Below, piece by piece: positions 24,753 through 32,721 of a stretch of DNA of 47,858 nt. Both the position numbers and the translations under genes were made by a program. A model generated the notes under the pieces. It made no database searches and had not been told where the DNA came from. It saw nothing but the letters and a program-made list of their open reading frames with translations. Source of the DNA: Colwellia sp. E2M01. Lineage in GTDB: Bacteria; Pseudomonadota; Gammaproteobacteria; Enterobacterales; Alteromonadaceae. The stretch is taken from assembly GCF_018860585.1 (NCBI RefSeq), contig NZ_JAHKPR010000082.1, positions 1-47,858 of the forward strand. The letters run 5' to 3'. How positions within the stretch are numbered: position 1 is the first letter of the stretch; each line of letters starts with the position of its first letter.

Positions 24753-25481
24753 TTAGTAAATCAGACCACCAATTGGATTCAGTAACTTATTAATACCTTG
24801 GGTAAAGTGTAGTGCATCATTGGCAACTGTGTAACATAAACAACCATCTTTAGAAATTGGATGATGCTGAACAGAGCTATCTAACATAATGAAATCACCT
24901 TTTACATACTCACCTTTTTCATCATGAAAAGAACCTTCTAATAACAAGGTTAATTCAAAACCTTTGTGTGTATGTTCAGGTACACCACCGCCCGGTGCAA
25001 TTTGCAATAAACTAGTACGCACTTCATTTTCATTAAGTTGAATACGGGTACGAGAAAGCTTACCAATAGTGGCTTTTTTACCTAATGTCATGCTTGATAA
25101 TGTCTTAGGTAATACGTAATTTTCATTTTGATAAATAATCGTTTTATCGGCTGCTACTGTTGTTTGTGCTAATTCATCTGACATGGTTATCGCGTCAACC
25201 ATGTCATCGATAGACAAACTCTCTAATGTCTCTTCATCGGTTAAATCAGTTGAGTAATCTGCTGTTGAGTCATTATCTGTTGTTAAGCTCTGTTCTAGGT
25301 CTGCTTGCAAAGAGTCTTCTTCAAAGCTCACTTCAGCCATTTGCTCTGTTAATAGTGCTATCTGCTGTTGGCATTTAGGACACATATCCGCATGAATAGC
25401 GATAGCTGCAGATAGAGACGCTGGCAATTGGCCATTCACAAATAACTGTATTAACTCAAATTTAGGGTGATGGGTGATCAT
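24753..25481 (-). CDS. chrR: ChrR-type zinc anti-sigma factor
   Basis: A 242-residue anti-sigma factor. The N-terminal anti-sigma domain carries the zinc set His30-x3-Cys34-x2-Cys37 (HADMCPKC). The C-terminal cupin domain keeps the second metal site: His170, His172 and Glu176 (PEHTHKGFE) plus His206/His207. Both match Rhodobacter ChrR positions closely. An acidic linker (about 50-110) is longer than in the model. It holds the ECF sigma factor inactive until singlet oxygen or a related stress. The ATG overlaps the rpoE stop (ATGA). Confidence 0.93.
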   Translation of the reverse strand: MITHHPKFELIQLFVNGQLPASLSAAIAIHADMCPKCQQQIALLTEQMAEVSFEEDSLQADLEQSLTTDNDSTADYSTDLTDEETLESLSIDDMVDAITMSDELAQTTVAADKTIIYQNENYVLPKTLSSMTLGKKATIGKLSRTRIQLNENEVRTSLLQIAPGGGVPEHTHKGFELTLLLEGSFHDEKGEYVKGDFIMLDSSVQHHPISKDGCLCYTVANDALHFTQGINKLLNPIGGLIY

Positions 25482-26092
25482 GAATTTTCTCCTAGTTGAG
25501 CTCTCAGTTTTGCTAATGCTAAACGTAAACGCGATTTGATTGTGCCTAATGGTAAATTAAGATGTGTCGCTAGTTGCTCTTGTGACATTTCACTAAAATA
25601 AAAGCCTTTAACGACTTCTTGCTGGGCTTCAGGTAATTCTTCTAATACCGATAGAAGTTGTTTATTTTCAAGATGATCATTAAAGCTTTCTTCTTCACTG
25701 CTCATACTTTCAGCCATTGGCCAAATATCATCACTTAGGTTATCTTCTTTATTACCTTGAATTTTACGCAACATATCGAATGTTACATTACGCATAACTG
25801 TATAAACCCATGTAGTTGCTGCGCCTTTATCTGAATTAAATAAATGCGCTTTACGCCAAACATTGGTCATTGTTTCTTGCACAACTTCATTAGCTTGCGC
25901 TTCATTCGGAAATTTAGTTTTAGCTATGCGGAGAATTTTAGGCGCAAAAAATTTAAACAAGTTAGTAAAGGCTTGTTTATTACGTTGTGTTGCTACGGCA
26001 TCAAGCCACTGGCAAAGTTCGGGATGATTAATTTTATCTGACATGTATCTAGATTTATCACTTGTCACTTTGCTAAGCAAGTTAGTTTGCAT
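25478..26092 (-). CDS. rpoE: RpoE-type ECF sigma factor (ECF11-like)
   Basis: A 204-residue ECF sigma factor. Region 2 is visible as AFTNLFKFFAPKILRIAK and EAQANEVVQETMTNVWRKAHLF; region 4 ends with MSQEQLATHLNLPLGTIKSRLRLALAKLR. Its partnering with a ChrR-type gene, the neighbouring photolyase/Cfa genes and a promoter that matches the same motif point to the ECF11-type singlet-oxygen regulon. ATG at 26092 or ATG at residue 17 (MSDKINHPEL) could be the start. Confidence 0.93.
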   Translation of the reverse strand: MQTNLLSKVTSDKSRYMSDKINHPELCQWLDAVATQRNKQAFTNLFKFFAPKILRIAKTKFPNEAQANEVVQETMTNVWRKAHLFNSDKGAATTWVYTVMRNVTFDMLRKIQGNKEDNLSDDIWPMAESMSSEEESFNDHLENKQLLSVLEELPEAQQEVVKGFYFSEMSQEQLATHLNLPLGTIKSRLRLALAKLRAQLGENS

Positions 26093-26127
26093 TGCCTTAT
26101 CACCGACAGCTGTTGAAAATATATAGG

Positions 26128-26157
26128 TATATACGGCTAACTATTTAATAAAGATCA
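26128..26157 (-). promoter_or_regulatory. ECF (RpoE) promoter of rpoE-chrR
   Basis: TGATCT (26157-26152), 16 bases, CGTATATA (26135-26128), starting about 35 bases before the rpoE coding region. Identical spacing and near-identical boxes recur before the DUF2878 gene, supporting autoregulation by this sigma factor. Confidence 0.65.
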
Positions 26158-26204
26158 CAAACATTTTAAATAATTTAGACTTTGTCTTGATAGGCCAAAC
26201 AAGA

Positions 26205-26795
26205 TTAGTTAATTATCGACTCGACAAAGTGTTTCGCGTCTTCAAACGAATGGATAGCAACAAAGCGACTTTTAACAGATAAATTAACGGGTAATAGCTC
26301 TAACCATCTTGCGATAACCCAAGGAGTATCTTGCTTATTTTCATCGGTATAAAGCTGACTAAGGTGTTGCTCTTGCGCTAACACGGCATGTAATGATTCT
26401 AGTAAATTTTTATGTAAGGAGCTTTGTTTGGTTGCTTCAGTAATTATATTGTTATGCTGCGACCAATGCGGTATTTTGCTGACCTTACCAAAATGCAGAT
26501 TATCTGCATCTTTATCTAAAGAAAGTATTTCAACCAAGGATTTACATTTTACGTCGATTTCTAATACGCCGTCAGCACCTTGATCAAAGTTAATAATTTC
26601 AACCCAACTTCCCCATTTTATTAATGGTTTTTCGCTATCTTGAGTCGTTAACCAAATAACAAAGCCCTGCCCTTGGCTAGCAAGCTTAACCATTTTTAAA
26701 TAACGTTGTTCAAAAATTCTTAGCCGAGTGATCCCTTCAGGTAATAAAAAAACAGGCAATGGAAAAATCGGTAGTTTTGTCTCAACTGTATTCAT
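26205..26795 (-). CDS. LON substrate-binding domain protein
   Basis: A 196-residue protein with only the LON N-terminal (PUA-like) domain: LPIFPLPVFLLPEGITRLRIFEQRYLKM is the family opening (spanning about residues 8-35). No ATPase or protease part is present. Such stand-alone LON-N proteins are frequent in ECF11-type sigma regulons; role not known. It lies 12 bases after the DUF3833 gene, in an operon of four. Confidence 0.9.
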   Translation of the reverse strand: MNTVETKLPIFPLPVFLLPEGITRLRIFEQRYLKMVKLASQGQGFVIWLTTQDSEKPLIKWGSWVEIINFDQGADGVLEIDVKCKSLVEILSLDKDADNLHFGKVSKIPHWSQHNNIITEATKQSSLHKNLLESLHAVLAQEQHLSQLYTDENKQDTPWVIARWLELLPVNLSVKSRFVAIHSFEDAKHFVESIIN

Positions 26796-26807
26796 TATAA
26801 TTTCCTC

Positions 26808-27398
26808 CTATTTTGAGCCGACAGCAAGTTCGCTATGAGCAGCAGTATTCAAACAGCTTGTTTGTGTTGAGCTTTTATCAAAAAATAAAGTTATTTCAGC
26901 AACATCTACGCCGAATTTAGACATGGTTGTTTTATTCATCACTCGGTTTTCATCTAATTGATACATCCAGTCATCCATGGCTAAATTATAAGTAGTACCG
27001 TCAATAGGTACTGAGAGGGTATATTGCCAATTAAAGGCATAACCATTTTGTTGCCCATACGCGGTACCAATAACATCTTCGGCAGTGCCGCTGTATTTAT
27101 CGTTAGGTAATTTGGTTAATTGCCACGTTCTATAACTAATTTCACCGTCATGAAAATAAAACACCTCGGCGAGCTCTCCTTGGTTATTGTCCCAAGTGCC
27201 AGATAATTCTACACAAAAACGTCGAGTTACTTTATTGGTGTAATCTTGCACCATACCATTGGCAACGAACTCTCCGGTGAAAAATGTTTTAATATCAAAA
27301 GCAGGTGTCGTGTTGCTATAGTCTGCGATATTGGCACTGCAACCCGCCAGTGATAACGTCATTAAAGTAAACATTAGCATTTTATAAGAGTTTTTCAT
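26808..27398 (-). CDS. DUF3833 lipoprotein
   Basis: A 196-residue lipoprotein. The signal peptide has a lipobox LAGC at about residues 17-20. The mature part keeps the DUF3833 layout (FFTGEFVANGMVQDYTNKVTR, GTAYGQQNGYAFNWQYTLSV, YNLAMDDWMYQLDENRVMN). It lies at the inner face of the outer membrane or the periplasm. The family is known in ECF-sigma/ChrR regulons with chalcone-isomerase-like and DUF2878 partners. Function unknown. Confidence 0.9.
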   Translation of the reverse strand: MKNSYKMLMFTLMTLSLAGCSANIADYSNTTPAFDIKTFFTGEFVANGMVQDYTNKVTRRFCVELSGTWDNNQGELAEVFYFHDGEISYRTWQLTKLPNDKYSGTAEDVIGTAYGQQNGYAFNWQYTLSVPIDGTTYNLAMDDWMYQLDENRVMNKTTMSKFGVDVAEITLFFDKSSTQTSCLNTAAHSELAVGSK

Positions 27399-27400
27399 GA

Positions 27401-27949
27401 TTACGCCTCACCTAATAGTTGTGATCTTAGCTTTGCTTGACTGGTTTTAGGCGATAGCCAAATATCTAAGAACAGTTGATAAAATTCTGGTTGTTCAACC
27501 ATACCAATTTGATCGTTATTAAAATAAAAAATAGCAGTATTATTTTCTACTAACATCGCCAAAGAGTCGCCTGCGCTAATGTCTGGCCAAATGGCTTGCA
27601 AACGCGGTATAAAAGCTGAATATTGTGCTTTTGGTATATTAAGGTGCTGCCATTGCTCAACAGTACGTTCAATTAAATCTGCCGAACTAATATCTTTTAA
27701 ATATTCAATTTTGAAAATAAGTTTATTAGCTTTCTCGGTATAGGAATATTCGCCTGTAGGCGTATAAAGTGTGCTGTTGTATATATCCCAAAATAACACT
27801 GAAAATTTCGCACTACCGACTTCTTTAACATTTAATTGAGCAAACTCATCCGGTAGTTTTTGCAAATATGTTTGACTCTCGTCTTTACCAAAAACATTAA
27901 AAGAGATTAGTCCTAAACAAAGTAAAATACTGATAACAAATTTACTCAT
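27401..27949 (-). CDS. Chalcone-isomerase-like exported protein
   Basis: A 182-residue protein with an N-terminal signal peptide (SILLCLGLISFNVFG). The mature part has VKEVGSAKFSVLFWDIYNSTLYTP and a later LAMLVENNTAIFYFNNDQIG; this matches bacterial chalcone-isomerase-like (CHI-like) periplasmic proteins, which bind or shuttle lipids rather than isomerise flavonoids. Overlaps DUF2878 by 8 bases and is followed by DUF3833 after two bases. Confidence 0.85.
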   Translation of the reverse strand: MSKFVISILLCLGLISFNVFGKDESQTYLQKLPDEFAQLNVKEVGSAKFSVLFWDIYNSTLYTPTGEYSYTEKANKLIFKIEYLKDISSADLIERTVEQWQHLNIPKAQYSAFIPRLQAIWPDISAGDSLAMLVENNTAIFYFNNDQIGMVEQPEFYQLFLDIWLSPKTSQAKLRSQLLGEA

Positions 27950-28448
27950 GTTGACTTTCCTTCTTAAAAAACACGGTTTTCAAATGAAAAAAAAGCACCA
28001 TCAAAACAGCCCAAACAACACCTAATAAACAATAGGTAAATAAAAGTGTATGCCCTAACTCAACGGATGAAAGTGATGTACCTGCGATATAGCTCATTGG
28101 TGGAAAAATAAAACCAATAGCGAATTGTAAGTATTTTGAACGCGATAAAATTTGTAAACTGTGGGCAACCGTTGCCGCAAAAGCGCTCCATAAAATCATC
28201 AGCCATAAAGGAATAATTAATTCATTGGGAAAGATTAAAACACCGGTAAGTTGCCAAATTGAATCAACACAAATGCCTATACAAGTAATGCATAAGATTA
28301 ATTTAACTTCAGCAATACGTTGTGCTGAATAATACAAATGTGTTCCAAGCCAACAAATGACGAAGGGAATGAATATATTTCCTAGGATAATTAAGCCAAA
28401 CCAAGAAATATTAAAACCAATAAGATTAAGCAGCATATTAAATAACAA
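27942..28448 (-). CDS. DUF2878 membrane protein
   Basis: A 168-residue inner-membrane protein with five or more hydrophobic segments, for example LIILGNIFIPFVICWLGTHL and LIIPLWLMILWSAFAATVAH. It fits DUF2878, a family found only next to CHI-like and DUF3833 genes in the same sigma regulon. It is the first gene of this operon, 17 bases from the -10 of a clear ECF promoter. Confidence 0.85.
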   Translation of the reverse strand: MLFNMLLNLIGFNISWFGLIILGNIFIPFVICWLGTHLYYSAQRIAEVKLILCITCIGICVDSIWQLTGVLIFPNELIIPLWLMILWSAFAATVAHSLQILSRSKYLQFAIGFIFPPMSYIAGTSLSSVELGHTLLFTYCLLGVVWAVLMVLFFHLKTVFFKKESQHE

Positions 28449-28464
28449 TTGATGATTTTGTTAT

Positions 28465-28493
28465 TTATACGTAGTGAAAGAGGATTTGGATTA
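28465..28493 (-). promoter_or_regulatory. ECF (RpoE) promoter of the DUF2878 operon
   Basis: TAATCC (28493-28488), 16 bases, CGTATAA (28471-28465). Only one or two base differences from the rpoE promoter and identical spacing. Confidence 0.65.
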
Positions 28494-28671
28494 AAAATTA
28501 TTAAAGTATTCGCAGAGCTTGTAATAACGCCTGTACAGCGACAATAAAATCGGCACTAAAAAGCGTTACTTATCTTATAAATTGCTCGTAGTAACTGTTA
28601 AAACTGAATGAATAATTACATGCTCTCTGTAACCTGATTATATTTAAATCCTTACAACAATATAACCTAAA

Positions 28672-28692
28672 TAGCGACAAACTTTGTCGCTA
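28672..28692. promoter_or_regulatory. Palindromic operator 1, upstream of sir2
   Basis: A perfect 21-bp palindrome: half-site TAGCGACAAA, central C, then the exact complement TTTGTCGCTA. Its GCGACAAA-N-TTTGTCG core recurs at 31865-31887. Likely protein-binding site; about 78 bases before the sir2 start. Confidence 0.8.
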
Positions 28693-28769
28693 ATCATCAA
28701 TATGCTATCGATGTATTCAATAACAAAGTGAACAACTTGGTTAATCAATAATAAATCATGAGGTATTAC

Positions 28770-29579
28770 ATGAGAGAAAACATTGAAGCAGCAGCAAAGC
28801 TTATAAGCGATGCGGATGCTATTTTAATTGGCGCAGGAGCTGGGATGGGGGTCGACTCGGGCTTACCTGATTTTCGAGGTAAACAAGGCTTTTGGAATAC
28901 CTATCCTCAACTAAAGCACTTAAATAAATCTTTCCAAGAAATGGCAAGTAGTGACTTGTTTTTGGTTGAGCCAGAACTGGTTTGGTGGTTTTATGGACAC
29001 AGATTTAATTTATATAAAAACACAGCACCCCATGACGGATTTGATATCCTTAAGAGGCTATCCCTATCAAAACCTACTTTCGTGTTCACAAGTAATGTTG
29101 ATGGCCACTTTCAAAAATCAGGGTTTAATAACAACCAAGTTATTGAACGTCATGGCAGCATAAATCATCTACAGTGTTCTTATAGTTGTTGTGATGATAT
29201 TTGGAAGATAACAAGGCTTCCTTTTAAAATTAACAACCTAAATATTTCAATTGAGGGACATTACCCGCACTGTCCAAATTGTGGAGGCATAGCTAGACCA
29301 AACATAATGATGTTTAATGATCAGTGGTGGGTAAGTGGTAGAGCAAGGCAACAAAATCAAAACTTTTATGACTGGCTTGATACTCATTGGGGAAAAAACA
29401 TAGTTGCTATTGAAATAGGAGCAGGTACAGAGATTTCTACTGTGCGTACTGCCTGCTTACACAATGCTAAGAATTTAATTCGTATTAACCCCTTTCAGTG
29501 CGATATATCAAAAGGACAAATACCATTAAAAATGTCAGCTTTAGATGCACTTATAGAAATAGACAAATTATTATTTTAA
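28770..29579 (+). CDS. Sir2-family NAD-dependent protein
   Basis: A 269-residue Sir2 protein (sirtuin). Key parts: NAD site GAGAGMGVDSGLPDFRG (about 21-37), TSNVDGHF (107-114), catalytic His128 in ERHGSI, and four zinc Cys (136, 140 or 141, 168 and 171). All catalytic residues are present. I chose ATG 28770, which has GAGG six bases upstream, over ATG 28758. Bacterial sirtuins are deacetylases or, in defence islands, NAD-depleting effectors. Its upstream operator matches one in front of the FtsZ/DnaA-like genes, so it probably belongs to that module rather than being a housekeeping CobB. Confidence 0.9.
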   Translation: MRENIEAAAKLISDADAILIGAGAGMGVDSGLPDFRGKQGFWNTYPQLKHLNKSFQEMASSDLFLVEPELVWWFYGHRFNLYKNTAPHDGFDILKRLSLSKPTFVFTSNVDGHFQKSGFNNNQVIERHGSINHLQCSYSCCDDIWKITRLPFKINNLNISIEGHYPHCPNCGGIARPNIMMFNDQWWVSGRARQQNQNFYDWLDTHWGKNIVAIEIGAGTEISTVRTACLHNAKNLIRINPFQCDISKGQIPLKMSALDALIEIDKLLF

Positions 29580-29740
29580 GACGTTATTTTGCTCTAGTTA
29601 AAAACTTGAGTTAAAAAATAGTCCTTTAATTGTAAACGTGACTTATATACTCAAGAGGTTTAAAACCTTAATAAAACAACGTATGTCATTAAGCGCGAAG
29701 ATAAAAAGCAATGATCTTTAGGTGTTTCAATAACTAGCAA

Positions 29741-29778
29741 GTAATATAATATTGTTATGTTAATAAATATTATATTAC
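29741..29778. promoter_or_regulatory. AT-rich inverted repeat before the WYL gene
   Basis: Arms GTAATATAATATT (29741-29753) and AATATTATATTAC (29766-29778), perfect 13-bp match, 12-base spacer. It lies 15 bases before the WYL start, overlapping a plausible -10; a good place for autoregulation. Unlike the GCGACAAA palindromes. Confidence 0.7.
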
Positions 29779-29793
29779 CAGTTTAGGCTCTTC

Positions 29794-30825
29794 ATGAATT
29801 TAAAATTAAATATTCGACATCTTGAACTACTTGAGTTACTCCCCGTTTATCCTAAGTTTTCAACTGTAAAGCAACTGGTTGAAAAGTTGTCAAATCAACA
29901 TGAATACAAAGATAGTGATGTCAAAAATATTACACGTAACTTACAGCGTGATTTAAAACAGCTTGAGCAATACAGTATTACTGAATCAGGCGATAGCCCT
30001 GAAGGGTTAAAGTGGTCTCTTGTCAAAGACTCAATGTATTTAACTGCCCAGCTTTCACCTTCTGATGCTTTATGCTTCGCTATTATTGAACAATTCATTC
30101 AACCGATTATGCCTAATGTGTTATCGCCTTATTTAACCCGCACCTTTGAAAAATCTACACGAATATTAAATAAGCTCAGTTACCACAACAAATTAAAAAC
30201 CTGGTTAGATAAAGTTTATATTGAAAACAAAGGCCAACCCTTAATACCCGCTAAAATAGATAACGAAGTGCGATGTTGTGTATATGACGCACTGTTAACT
30301 GAAAATATTTTATTATTGGAGTATAAAAACAAAAGTGGAGAGTTAAGTAACGCCACCGTTCAACCACTAGGTTTAGTTGTTAGAGCCCATATTCAATATT
30401 TAATTGTGCAATATCAAGGTTATAGTGATATTAGAATGCTTGCCATGAATCGCATAATATCTTGCAACATGTCGACCGAGAACTTCGATTATCCTACCGA
30501 CTTTTCCCTTAAGCATTATGTTTTAAACGGCACAACGGGGGTCGCTTTTGCTGACGAGCCTATTGCATTTGAAGGGATATTCTCAGGCTTTGCTGCTGAA
30601 CTTGTTTTAGAAACGCCAATCACTGAAAACCAAAAAAACACCCCTTACCCAACCGTTGATGGTGATAAGTTGTTAGTAAAAGCGAGCCTAACCATGAACT
30701 ATGATTTTGAAACATGGTTATTAGGCTTAGCTAATTACGTTGAGGTATTAAAACCACATAGTTTACGAAATGCTATGCAAGAAAGACTTAGTGCCGCTGC
30801 AAAACTATATGAAAAAAAACAATAA
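29794..30825 (+). CDS. WYL-domain transcription regulator
   Basis: A 343-residue regulator. The N-terminal part (about 1-75) is an HTH of the DeoR-like type found in WYL proteins (ITRNLQRDLKQLEQYSI). The WYL domain (about 160-225) contains NILLLEYKNKSGE, VQPLGLVVRAHIQYLIVQY and a MLAMNRI end; the signature WYL is QYL here. A C-terminal WCX-like part (about 240-335) follows. WYL regulators often repress defence genes and respond to nucleic-acid ligands. Its stop abuts the stop of the convergent FtsZ-like gene with no gap. Candidate regulator of the palindromes around it. Confidence 0.88.
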   Translation: MNLKLNIRHLELLELLPVYPKFSTVKQLVEKLSNQHEYKDSDVKNITRNLQRDLKQLEQYSITESGDSPEGLKWSLVKDSMYLTAQLSPSDALCFAIIEQFIQPIMPNVLSPYLTRTFEKSTRILNKLSYHNKLKTWLDKVYIENKGQPLIPAKIDNEVRCCVYDALLTENILLLEYKNKSGELSNATVQPLGLVVRAHIQYLIVQYQGYSDIRMLAMNRIISCNMSTENFDYPTDFSLKHYVLNGTTGVAFADEPIAFEGIFSGFAAELVLETPITENQKNTPYPTVDGDKLLVKASLTMNYDFETWLLGLANYVEVLKPHSLRNAMQERLSAAAKLYEKKQ

Positions 30826-31821
30826 CTAAGGTTTATATGTTATTGAAATGACAGGATTATCAAAGCAATGCTCCTCAATCACGGCCGTGAATAACCAAAG
30901 CACATCATGCTTTTCAAGCATATTACTAATAACTAATGACGTTTCATTAAACACTTTAATTGCATCGTTTGCTTTTAAAAAGATAGTCACTACCACCGTA
31001 CTTGCTTGAAACCAACGCTCATTATTTTCTTTCGATGCGAGTAATAGCTCTTGAGTAAAAAGCTTTGTTTGGTAGAGACCTTTACGCTCAAAAGCTAAAC
31101 GATAGTCAGCAAAATCAATGCCTATAGGTCCTTGTTTTGTTAGAGGGTCTAGCAACGCTTTAATTGCTAATACCAACGAAGTAGACAAAGAACTAAACTT
31201 TTTAAAATAATGGTTAATTAATGGTGTTGAGTCTATATTCGTAAGGTTAGTGTTATTAAAACGTGCATAAAAACCTGCTAATATTTCACTCTCATTTTGT
31301 CTTTTATCATTTGAAAAATCTAACTGATAAACAGGTGAAACATCGTCATAAAAATCATTCACATCATAATCAATAGCGTCAATATCAGATAAGCCACTTT
31401 GTAATTGAATCAGCACAGTTTTAGATAAGGTTTTTTCAAAGTTGCCTTGCAAGGTGCCTATTTCTCTATCTTCTTTATATGCATCACACTTGACGTAATA
31501 TTTGGATGACCAATTTAACAACATAATAGGGGCAATTGAAAAAACTATTGTTAATACCCCTAATTGTTTAGCAACCGATAAAAACTGCATTATTTTTCGT
31601 TGTGTACTCGGGTAATTCAGGTTACCTACAAGTATAAGTAAATCACAGTTTTGTACTTCTTTTTTTATTAAATCCTTGGTGCTATTTTTCTCAGTAGTTA
31701 ATTGAGCAGTATCGCAATAGTTAAAATTCCACTCTAGTTCTTTTAATTCTGCAGTAACCGGAAAGCAAGTCGCTTGACTGGTTTTATCTAAAGGGTATAC
31801 AGAAATATTAATACTTGACAT
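30826..31821 (-). CDS. FtsZ-like protein without GTP-binding loops
   Basis: A 331-residue protein with the tubulin/FtsZ fold by pattern. Segment 59-98 (CDLLILVGNL..AKQLGVLTIVFSIAP) follows FtsZ's 'ADMVFIAAGM...AKDLGILTVAVVTKP', and 234-247 (GIDFADYRLAFERK) follows FtsZ's NVDFADVRTVMSEM. The GGGTGTG tubulin signature (T4) is replaced by NLNYPST (68-74) and no glycine-rich T1 loop is seen, so GTP binding is probably lost. The T7 catalytic Asp pair is kept (Asp236, Asp239), with Asn changed to Gly234. The C-terminal part (267-328) keeps the second-domain strands. It may cap or disturb host FtsZ polymers; this is inference. Confidence 0.72.
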   Translation of the reverse strand: MSSINISVYPLDKTSQATCFPVTAELKELEWNFNYCDTAQLTTEKNSTKDLIKKEVQNCDLLILVGNLNYPSTQRKIMQFLSVAKQLGVLTIVFSIAPIMLLNWSSKYYVKCDAYKEDREIGTLQGNFEKTLSKTVLIQLQSGLSDIDAIDYDVNDFYDDVSPVYQLDFSNDKRQNESEILAGFYARFNNTNLTNIDSTPLINHYFKKFSSLSTSLVLAIKALLDPLTKQGPIGIDFADYRLAFERKGLYQTKLFTQELLLASKENNERWFQASTVVVTIFLKANDAIKVFNETSLVISNMLEKHDVLWLFTAVIEEHCFDNPVISITYKP

Positions 31822-31864
31822 AAGGGCTCACTGTTATTGATTGATATTATGACTATTACACTCT

Positions 31865-31887
31865 GTGGCGACAAAGTTTGTCGTCAC
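31865..31887. promoter_or_regulatory. Palindromic operator 2, between FtsZ-like and DnaA-like genes
   Basis: A 23-bp palindrome with half-site GTGGCGACAAA, central G, then TTTGTCGTCAC; one mismatch in eleven pairs. Same core as operator 1. Located about 44 bases before the FtsZ-like start and 52 before the DnaA-like start, so one site could control both directions. Confidence 0.8.
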
Positions 31888-31938
31888 TTTCAAGTAAAGT
31901 ATTTCTATCAACAAATAACATAAAAATTAGCTGTAACG

Positions 31939-32718
31939 ATGACATTCGAACAAACAAATATTAAAGAGAATCTTACCTTTGAAAAATTTATCGTTGGGGA
32001 GTCAAATAAAAAAGCTTATCAAGCTGCCTTAAATTTAACGCTAGAAATCACAAAAAAAGAATGGCTATGGATATCTTCATGCACAGGGTTAGGCAATACC
32101 CATTTATTACACGCCATAGGAAATAAGCTAGTAGAACAAGAATCAAACTTGAGCATTAAACAAATTCACACTCATTTCTTTATGTTAAAAGTATTAGAAT
32201 CACAGCAAAACGATTCATTAAATCAACTAATAGAATATTATAATAATATTGATTGCCTACTACTTGATGGGATGACATGTTCGATCATGCGTAGGCTCTC
32301 CGTATCAACACATATAAGAGAAGTACTTTACGCGATATTATTAACACGTAAAAAAGGTGGAAAGTTAACCGTTTTTACTTCTGACTTGCCAAAAGATTCA
32401 TCGCAACATCAAAGTTCAAGTATTAAACGCTTATTAAATGACTGTAAATCCGTCACCATTTTACAACCTGGTATCACTTTAAAAAAGCAACTAATCCGAC
32501 ACTTTGCATTACAGCACGGTCATGAATTCTCAGATGACATTATCTCTTTTATTAGCGAACAAGAAGCTAGCAATATCCGCGAGCTTGAAGCACAAATCAA
32601 TTGGATATTTCTTGAAGAAAAGCCAAATGAGATATTAAGCCTAAGCTTAGATTTTATAAAAACCCGTTATCTACGATGGTACGAGCGTTTTTATCGGGGG
32701 AAGACACTATGGGTATAA
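31939..32718 (+). CDS. DnaA-like AAA+ domain with broken Walker motifs
   Basis: A 259-residue protein matching DnaA domain III almost end to end: LTFEKFIVGESNKKAYQAAL (DnaA 'YTFDNFVEGKSNQLA'), HLLHAIGN, and SNIRELE (211-217; sensor II Arg214 kept). Walker A is CTGLGNTH (Lys to Asn53) and Walker B is CLLLDG (second Asp to Gly111); the arginine-finger region (SSSIKRLLNDCK) lacks the usual second Arg. N-terminal domain I and the DNA-binding domain IV are absent, as in Hda. It may interfere with DnaA filaments at the origin; inference. Divergent from the FtsZ-like gene; the next gene starts three bases later. Confidence 0.78.
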   Translation: MTFEQTNIKENLTFEKFIVGESNKKAYQAALNLTLEITKKEWLWISSCTGLGNTHLLHAIGNKLVEQESNLSIKQIHTHFFMLKVLESQQNDSLNQLIEYYNNIDCLLLDGMTCSIMRRLSVSTHIREVLYAILLTRKKGGKLTVFTSDLPKDSSQHQSSSIKRLLNDCKSVTILQPGITLKKQLIRHFALQHGHEFSDDIISFISEQEASNIRELEAQINWIFLEEKPNEILSLSLDFIKTRYLRWYERFYRGKTLWV

Positions 32719-32721
32719 ATT

